A stretch of DNA of 40,895 nt, from contig CAYUMU010000067.1 of NCBI GenBank assembly GCA_964445985.1, positions 1-40,895 of the forward strand. Direction: 5' to 3'. Within the stretch, counting starts at the first letter, position 1; each line of letters starts with the position of its first letter. The translations under genes and the position numbers were made by a program. This DNA comes from CAYUMU01 sp964445985 (lineage in GTDB: Bacteria > Planctomycetota > Planctomycetia > Pirellulales > S012-138). The notes below the pieces were generated by a model that saw only the letters and a list, made by a program, of their open reading frames with translations, had not been told where the DNA came from and made no database searches. Positions 36,183 to 40,895 of this stretch are shown here, piece by piece.

Positions 36183-37268
36183 TCAATCGGCGAATCCGGC
36201 CAGTTCGCAGAGGTTGGCCGCGAGGACGGGGGCGGGGCAACTCCACACCAAGAAAAACATGGCTTCGCGGCACCAGCGGCCGGCGGGGTGGCCGAGCACG
36301 TAGCCGGAGCCTTTGGCCGCGGCGAGGGCGGCCTGCGAGGCCCTCAAGGCCAGGCTGTTGGCTCGAGCCCGAAAGTCTTCGGCCGAGCAAACTTCGACAC
36401 CGTCCGCCAACAGCAGCAATTGGTTTTCCATGGTTTGCTGTTCTTGGCGCAGGTGCTTTGCCGGTGGGCTGAGATCTTCGCGCTTTGCGGCTTCGGTTTC
36501 AAGAAAGCCAATCGCCGCCGAAGCCAGGCCCACGGCCAGGGTCGAGGTTTGCAGGCCGCCGGTGCCAGCCCCCACCCCTTGCCGCATGACATCGTGCACC
36601 GGGCCAGCGATCAGCCATTTCTCAGGCACAAACAGGTTCTCGCAACGCACCGCCCCGGTGTGACTGCCGCTCAAGCCCACCAGTTGGGCGGGAGGATCGG
36701 CCGCAACGCCGGGCAGATCCATCGGCAGCGCCAGCAGCAGTTGCCGCCCATCGGCCAGCGTGGCTCCGATGACCACGGTTTGGGCATGCGAGCCACCGGT
36801 GACCCAAGGGCTGAACCCATCCAGGATGAACCCGCCGGGGGCCTCGCGAGCTTCCAGCACCGGCTTGGCTAGGTGGCGGCGACTGGTGGTGAGGTGCGAA
36901 ATGCCTACGGTGGCGAACGACGCGCCGGCGGCCAGGGCGGGCAGCAGCGTGCTTTGCAGGCTCGGGTTGTCGTCGGCCCCCAAAATGCGGCGGCAGGCCC
37001 CGGCGCGCTGCGTAATGATGAAGGTGGTCGTGAGGCAACTGGCGGCAAGACGCAAATATCCTTGCGTGATTTGGCGGTCGCTCCAGTCGTAACCGCCGCA
37101 GGCCGAGGGCATAAACCATCGGTATACCCCGTACTGCCCACATATTTGGAGTTGCTCGGTGGGCCAGGCGCCGTGTCGATCGGTTTCGTCGGCCAGGGCG
37201 GTCAAGCGTTGGCACAACTCATCGAGCGCGGGGTGTTCGGGGGTTGTAACTTTGTGGATTTGCGTCAT
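36183..37268 (-). CDS. Acyl-CoA dehydrogenase-fold flavoprotein, atypical
   Basis: A 361-residue protein of the acyl-CoA dehydrogenase superfamily. Seen: helical N-terminal domain (C-G-G-Y-D-W-S, then T-Q-G-Y-L-R-L-A-A-S-C), the middle beta domain with F-A-T-V-G-I-S-H-L, G-F-I-L-D-G-F-S-P-W-V-T-G and the L-S-G-S-H-T-G-A-V strand, and the C-terminal helical domain. The usual E-G-T catalytic-loop segment near the C-terminus is replaced by M-F-F-L-V-W-S-C-P-A-P-V, and I see no Glu at the alternative position, so ordinary acyl-CoA dehydrogenation is doubtful; a flavin-dependent oxygenase/oxidase is an alternative. ATG 37268 is the first start of the frame; no electron-transfer-flavoprotein genes are nearby. 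Confidence 0.85.
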   Translation of the reverse strand: MTQIHKVTTPEHPALDELCQRLTALADETDRHGAWPTEQLQICGQYGVYRWFMPSACGGYDWSDRQITQGYLRLAASCLTTTFIITQRAGACRRILGADDNPSLQSTLLPALAAGASFATVGISHLTTSRRHLAKPVLEAREAPGGFILDGFSPWVTGGSHAQTVVIGATLADGRQLLLALPMDLPGVAADPPAQLVGLSGSHTGAVRCENLFVPEKWLIAGPVHDVMRQGVGAGTGGLQTSTLAVGLASAAIGFLETEAAKREDLSPPAKHLRQEQQTMENQLLLLADGVEVCSAEDFRARANSLALRASQAALAAAKGSGYVLGHPAGRWCREAMFFLVWSCPAPVLAANLCELAGFAD

Positions 37269-37774
37269 GTGGATAATCCAGTTTAACCGGATTTGTTAGA
37301 AACTAGGCTTGCGTCAGCCGGCTGATTCGGAAAGATTTAACCTGTCCGCCCAGACCGAAAATATTACCCAGGGTAAGCTAGCGCCCCGAAGTGCTGGCAA
37401 TGAAGGTATCAAACTCGGCCGCCCCCCGGTGGCGCGGAGAACAGCGGCGCAGAGATTGGTCGCCGCCCCTCGCCGGGGTGCGATTGAGACGACCCTGCGG
37501 TAATTTTTCGGGGCAGGTCGGCATGTTCAGCTACGAACCGTTTTTCAAATTATCGCACGCTTTTGGTTGAATCCAATCAACCTATTGCGACAGCGTAAGC
37601 TATAGAAGGGTGGCGAAGGCGGATTTGCAATCGGGTTTTCGCCGGCTTACCTGCCGAAATGGCCCCACCGTTATGGGGTTGGGGGGCAAGCCGAGGGAGT
37701 ACTCCTGCTGACGACCTCCATCGAATCTGCTCGCCGAAAAAATCACGGAAAGCCAGAGTTAGGAAAACGAGATT
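37269..37774. other. Intergenic region upstream of the phosphorylase
   Basis: A 506-bp stretch between divergent genes. It holds an inverted repeat GGTTGA/TCAACC (37565-37570, 37577-37582) and CCCCA/TGGGG (37663-37678). It should carry the glgP promoter, but no convincing -35/-10 pair stands out; no gene is supported. Confidence 0.45.
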
Positions 37775-39982
37775 ATGGCCCAAATCGAGACCATCCCCAC
37801 GCAATCCCAAGAAGTCGAGTTTACCAACGTGGAAGGCATTTCTCCCCAAGCCTTGTACGACAAGTGCATGACCCTGGCCCGAAACATTTGGTGGAGCTGG
37901 CAGCCTGAGGTTGTGAATTTGTTTCGCGACCTCGATCCCATTCGTTGGCGGCAGCTGGACCACAACCCGATTGCCTTGCTGCACGAGTTCACCCCCGAGC
38001 GGTTGGACACGCGGGCTCAAGAGATGGTGCTTTACAGCCGCATCAACCATGCCTTCCGGCGGCTGAAAGAGTATCTGTCGTCGGGCGAGCGCACCTGGGC
38101 GGCCACGCATGCCGGCATGCTGGGCGCCAAACCCGTGGCGTACTTTTCGGCCGAATTCGGCATGCACGAATCCATCCCGATTTACTCGGGCGGCTTGGGC
38201 GTGCTTTCGGGCGACCATATTAAAAGCGTGAGCGGCCTGGGCGTGCCGCTGGTGGCCATTGGTCTGTTTTACGACCAGGGCTACTTCAAGCAGCAACTGG
38301 ACGAAACCGGGTATCAGTGCGAGGAATACATTGATACTCGCGTGGAAGACCTGCCCATGCTGCCGGCTTTGGATCCTTCGGGCAAGCCGGTCTCCATTTG
38401 CATTGATACCCGCAGTGGTCCGCTGCTAGCCAAGGTGTGGCTCATGCACGTGGGCCGGGTACGGTTGTATCTGCTCGATTGCGATGTGGAAGGCAACAGC
38501 GAGCATGATCGCCAGCTGACCAGCCGGCTGTATGGCGGCGACCATCGCACGCGTATCCGCCAAGAGCTGGTGCTGGGCGTGGGCGGCGTGCGGGCGTTGG
38601 CCGCGCTGGGAATTCACCCCGGCGTGTACCACTTGAACGAAGGCCATAGCGCGTTCGCTCCGCTGGAAGTGATTCGCATGACGATGGAAGACGACGGCTG
38701 CAGCTTCGATGAAGCCCTGCGGCAGGTCGCCCGTCATACCGTGTTCACCACGCATACCCCGGTGCCGGCTGGCCACGACCGCTTCGATGGCGGCCTGGTC
38801 GAAGAACACCTTGGCCCCCTGCGCGATGCCTGCGGCATTTCGTACGACCAACTGATGGGCCTGGGCCGCGTGGAACCGCAGAATAACGACGAGCCCCTGT
38901 GCATGACGGTGCTGGCCCTCAAGCTCTCGCGGCGGGCCAACGCCGTGAGCAGCCTGCACGGCCACGTTTCCCGCCGCATGTGGGCACACCTGTGGCCGTG
39001 GCGCGTGGAAGAAGAAATCCCCATTGGCCACATCACCAACGGCGTGCATATTCCCAGTTGGCTGGCCTGGCAAATGCAGCAGCTTTACGACCGCAACTTC
39101 GCGGCCGGCTGGATGGAACGGATGGGTGAAGCCAAGGTTTGGCAGTCGATTTACAATGTCGATCCGGGCGAGTTGTGGGAAACGCACCACGCCCTCAAGA
39201 ACCTGTTGCTGTCGTTCGTTCGCCGCCGCGTGAGCCGTCAGTGCCGGCGTCGCGGAGAGCAAGACGAAGTGGTGGAAGCCGCGCGCACCATGATGGACCC
39301 CAGCGTGCTGACCATTGGGTTTGCCCGCCGGTTTGCCACGTACAAGCGGGCCGACCTGCTGATGACCGACATCGACCGCCTGGCGGCGCTGGTCAACGAT
39401 GCGCAGCGTCCCATCCAGATCATCTTTGCCGGCAAGGCCCACCCGGCCGACGAGCCTGGCAAGGCGCTGATCAAGAAGATCGCCAACCTGCGGCACGATC
39501 CTCGCTTCGCCGGCAAGGTGGCCTTTTTGGAAGATTACGAGATCAACGTCTGCCGGCACCTGGTGCAAGGCGTCGACGTGTGGCTCAACAACCCGCGCCG
39601 CCCGCTGGAAGCCTCGGGCACCAGCGGCCAAAAGGTGGTGCTCAACGGCGGATTGAACTTCTCGGTGCTCGATGGTTGGTGGGCGGAAGCCTACGATGGC
39701 CATAACGGCTTTGCCATCGGCAACGGGGCCAGCCACGTTTCCGACGAAATTTCCGACGAGCGCGACGCCGCTTCGCTGTTCCGCGTGCTGGAGCAGCAGG
39801 TGATCCGGCTGTACTACGACCGCGACGCCGACGGCCTGCCGCGGCAGTGGATTCAAATGATGAAGAACTCCATCGCCACCCTCGCCTGGCGGTTCAGTTC
39901 CGACCGCATGGTCATGGACTACGCCCGGGCCAGCTACCTGCCCGCGGCCGGCGGACTGAGCTGCGATATGAACGTGCGGTAA
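37775..39982 (+). CDS. glgP: Alpha-glucan (glycogen/maltodextrin) phosphorylase
   Basis: A GT35 enzyme that releases glucose-1-phosphate from glycogen or maltodextrin with a pyridoxal-phosphate cofactor, in the cytoplasm. 735 residues is the size of the shorter bacterial/archaeal form with an N-terminal DUF3417 domain (about 15-120, N-I-W-W-S-W and Y-F-S-A-E-F-G). Further marks: S-G-G-L-G-V-L-S-G-D-H-I-K, H-L-N-E-G-H-S-A-F, T-T-H-T-P-V-P-A-G, T-N-G-V-H and F-A-R-R-F-A-T-Y-K-R. The PLP lysine should be Lys620 in G-T-S-G-Q-K; most homologues have Met instead of the Gln. AGGAAAACGAG precedes ATG 37775. No other glycogen gene is adjacent. Confidence 0.96.
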   Translation: MAQIETIPTQSQEVEFTNVEGISPQALYDKCMTLARNIWWSWQPEVVNLFRDLDPIRWRQLDHNPIALLHEFTPERLDTRAQEMVLYSRINHAFRRLKEYLSSGERTWAATHAGMLGAKPVAYFSAEFGMHESIPIYSGGLGVLSGDHIKSVSGLGVPLVAIGLFYDQGYFKQQLDETGYQCEEYIDTRVEDLPMLPALDPSGKPVSICIDTRSGPLLAKVWLMHVGRVRLYLLDCDVEGNSEHDRQLTSRLYGGDHRTRIRQELVLGVGGVRALAALGIHPGVYHLNEGHSAFAPLEVIRMTMEDDGCSFDEALRQVARHTVFTTHTPVPAGHDRFDGGLVEEHLGPLRDACGISYDQLMGLGRVEPQNNDEPLCMTVLALKLSRRANAVSSLHGHVSRRMWAHLWPWRVEEEIPIGHITNGVHIPSWLAWQMQQLYDRNFAAGWMERMGEAKVWQSIYNVDPGELWETHHALKNLLLSFVRRRVSRQCRRRGEQDEVVEAARTMMDPSVLTIGFARRFATYKRADLLMTDIDRLAALVNDAQRPIQIIFAGKAHPADEPGKALIKKIANLRHDPRFAGKVAFLEDYEINVCRHLVQGVDVWLNNPRRPLEASGTSGQKVVLNGGLNFSVLDGWWAEAYDGHNGFAIGNGASHVSDEISDERDAASLFRVLEQQVIRLYYDRDADGLPRQWIQMMKNSIATLAWRFSSDRMVMDYARASYLPAAGGLSCDMNVR

Positions 39983-40012
39983 AGCGGTAAACGGTGAGCG
40001 GCAACCAGCGAG

Positions 40013-40033
40013 CCGCCGGGTTCACCCCGGCGG
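40013..40033. repeat. Hairpin after glgP, REP-like
   Basis: An 8-bp stem CCGCCGGG (40013-40020) / CCCGGCGG (40026-40033) with a 5-nt loop TTCAC follows glgP by 30 nt. It shares the CCGCCGG core with the 9702-9730 hairpin. No T-run follows, so it could be a terminator or a dispersed repeat. Confidence 0.5.
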
Positions 40034-40131
40034 TTCGGTACACGCGCCGCAGCGCAACGGCGTGGTGCGTTTCTTGCCGTGGCAGCGAGCAGAGACGTGG
40101 AAGAGCCCCAATCCTCCTCGGGGATTCATCC

Positions 40132-40605
40132 ATGAATGAATTGTCTTCGCGGGCTGGATATCAACGTCAAACTGACGAAGACCAATTGAAAATGCTTGGC
40201 ATTTTCCATTTCATCGGCGCTGGTCTAGCTCTGATCGGCCTCTTGCTGACTCTGGTTCTGTATATAAACTTCGAGTCTTTTCTGTCGCAGGTCGCGCAAT
40301 TGGAAAGGCAACTCCCGCAACTCGAAGATGCCTTCGTCGATTTGCGATGGGTCTACCTGACGATGGCAATCTGGTCGATCGCTTTAAGCTTTCTGAACCT
40401 GCTCTCGGGGTTGCTTATCCGTGCGAAAAAGCACCGGACCTTCTCGCTAGTTGTCGCGGCGATCAATTGCTTGCAGATACCTCTGGGAACTGTACTGGGA
40501 GCTTTCACTATTCTCGTGCTTATTCGAGGATCGGTTCGAATGTTGTATGGAGATGAACCGGAACCTGACGTTGGTCTGTCCGTCGGCGTCAATCCCTTGG
40601 CCTGA
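40132..40605 (+). CDS. Small membrane protein of unknown function
   Basis: A 157-residue protein from ATG 40132; the frame is open from 39994, but the first 46 codons run through the glgP-downstream hairpin and look unlike protein. A polar N-terminus with a Q-R-Q-T-D-E-D-Q-L helix is followed by hydrophobic helices: F-H-F-I-G-A-G-L-A-L-I-G-L-L, then a Leu/Glu-rich amphipathic stretch (L-E-R-Q-L-P-Q-L-E-D), L-T-M-A-I-W-S-I-A-L-S-F-L, and two more through L-V-V-A-A-I-N and G-A-F-T-I-L-V-L-I. The C-terminus is Asp/Pro rich. It resembles multi-copy four-helix membrane proteins in bacteria; function unknown. Confidence 0.78.
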   Translation: MNELSSRAGYQRQTDEDQLKMLGIFHFIGAGLALIGLLLTLVLYINFESFLSQVAQLERQLPQLEDAFVDLRWVYLTMAIWSIALSFLNLLSGLLIRAKKHRTFSLVVAAINCLQIPLGTVLGAFTILVLIRGSVRMLYGDEPEPDVGLSVGVNPLA

Positions 40606-40607
40606 GC

Positions 40608-40811
40608 GTGCTGCATTCATGCCAGGGTTTGCGATGCAGCCCCGGCCGCACGGCTTCGGAGGTCCGCAGTCGCCCGGTGCATTATAAAGACGTGTTCGCC
40701 ACGCTCTACCGCACGCTCGGCATCGACGCCAGCCAAACCACCCTGATCGACCCCTCGGGCAGACCGCAGTACCTGCTGGATGAAGGCAAGCCGATCAGCG
40801 AAGTGTTCTAA
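40608..40811 (+). pseudogene. C-terminal remnant of a DUF1501 gene
   Basis: From about 40671 to the TAA at 40809-40811 the frame encodes R-P-V-H-Y-K-D-V-F-A-T-L-Y-R-T-L-G-I-D ... D-P-S-G-R-P-Q-Y-L-L-D-E-G, which is the characteristic C-terminus of DUF1501 proteins (compare L-A-T-I-Y-H-T-F-G-I-D-P in the complete DUF1501 protein of this window). The other roughly 400 residues are absent upstream, where another gene ends at 40605. The GTG at 40608 is just the frame limit. A deletion remnant fits best; expression is unlikely. Confidence 0.65.
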
Positions 40812-40895
40812 ACGCGGAATGGTCAACCTGGCCAATGTAAGAAGTGTGCCACTTCCCTGAAAGAGTTTGAGCTGTCAACCCGGTTTAAGGGCGCA

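Noticed and set aside
38426..39856. 476-codon - frame
   Set aside because: Antisense to glgP, which is clearly coding.

Overview
The window looks like a chromosomal segment of a planctomycete, most likely of the Pirellulales type. The evidence is family content seen in the translations: a Tat-exported DUF1501 protein paired with a very large cytochrome-c-like/DUF1549/DUF1553 protein, a DUF1559 protein with a type IV pilin-like N-terminus, a giant LEPR-motif surface protein with Calx-beta and RHS/YD repeats, several planctomycete-style ECF sigma factors, and GC-rich coding DNA with long antisense shadow frames. I saw no tRNA, rRNA, CRISPR array, transposase, integrase or phage gene.

Layout: 1-4505 (-) is the 5' part of a giant Calx-beta/RHS protein that runs off the left edge. 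5084-8581 (+) is a membrane-anchored TPR-type protein. 9008-13049 (+) holds a hypothetical protein, a small HExxH membrane protein, a cluster of a sigma-70-like gene, a hypothetical gene and a DUF2752 gene, and a lipoprotein, closed by a strong bidirectional terminator (13088-13120). 13150-19899 (-) is the DUF1549/DUF1553 plus DUF1501 pair. A 1.16-kb non-coding stretch separates it from a DUF1559 gene and a zinc-ribbon membrane protein (+). Two small secreted proteins that look like paralogues follow (-). 25520-29788 (+) encodes the E1 and E2 subunits of 2-oxoglutarate dehydrogenase (sucA, sucB). Then come two related small membrane proteins, a Nif3-like protein, and an ECF sigma factor with a translationally coupled membrane protein (all -). 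A second ECF sigma factor diverges from these (+). The rest holds an alpha/beta hydrolase (-), a secreted His-rich protein (+), an atypical acyl-CoA-dehydrogenase-fold protein (-), an alpha-glucan phosphorylase (+), a small membrane protein (+), and the C-terminal remnant of a second DUF1501 gene at the right edge.

Functionally, sucA/sucB give central metabolism (TCA cycle) and the phosphorylase gives glycogen/maltodextrin breakdown. The other recognisable genes are mostly cell-surface, secreted or regulatory. No complete defence or biosynthetic island is evident. The most unusual items are the domain architecture of the DUF1549/DUF1553 protein, the Calx-beta/RHS giant, the paralogous secreted pair, the divergent sigma factors with coupled partner ORFs, and the DUF1501 remnant.
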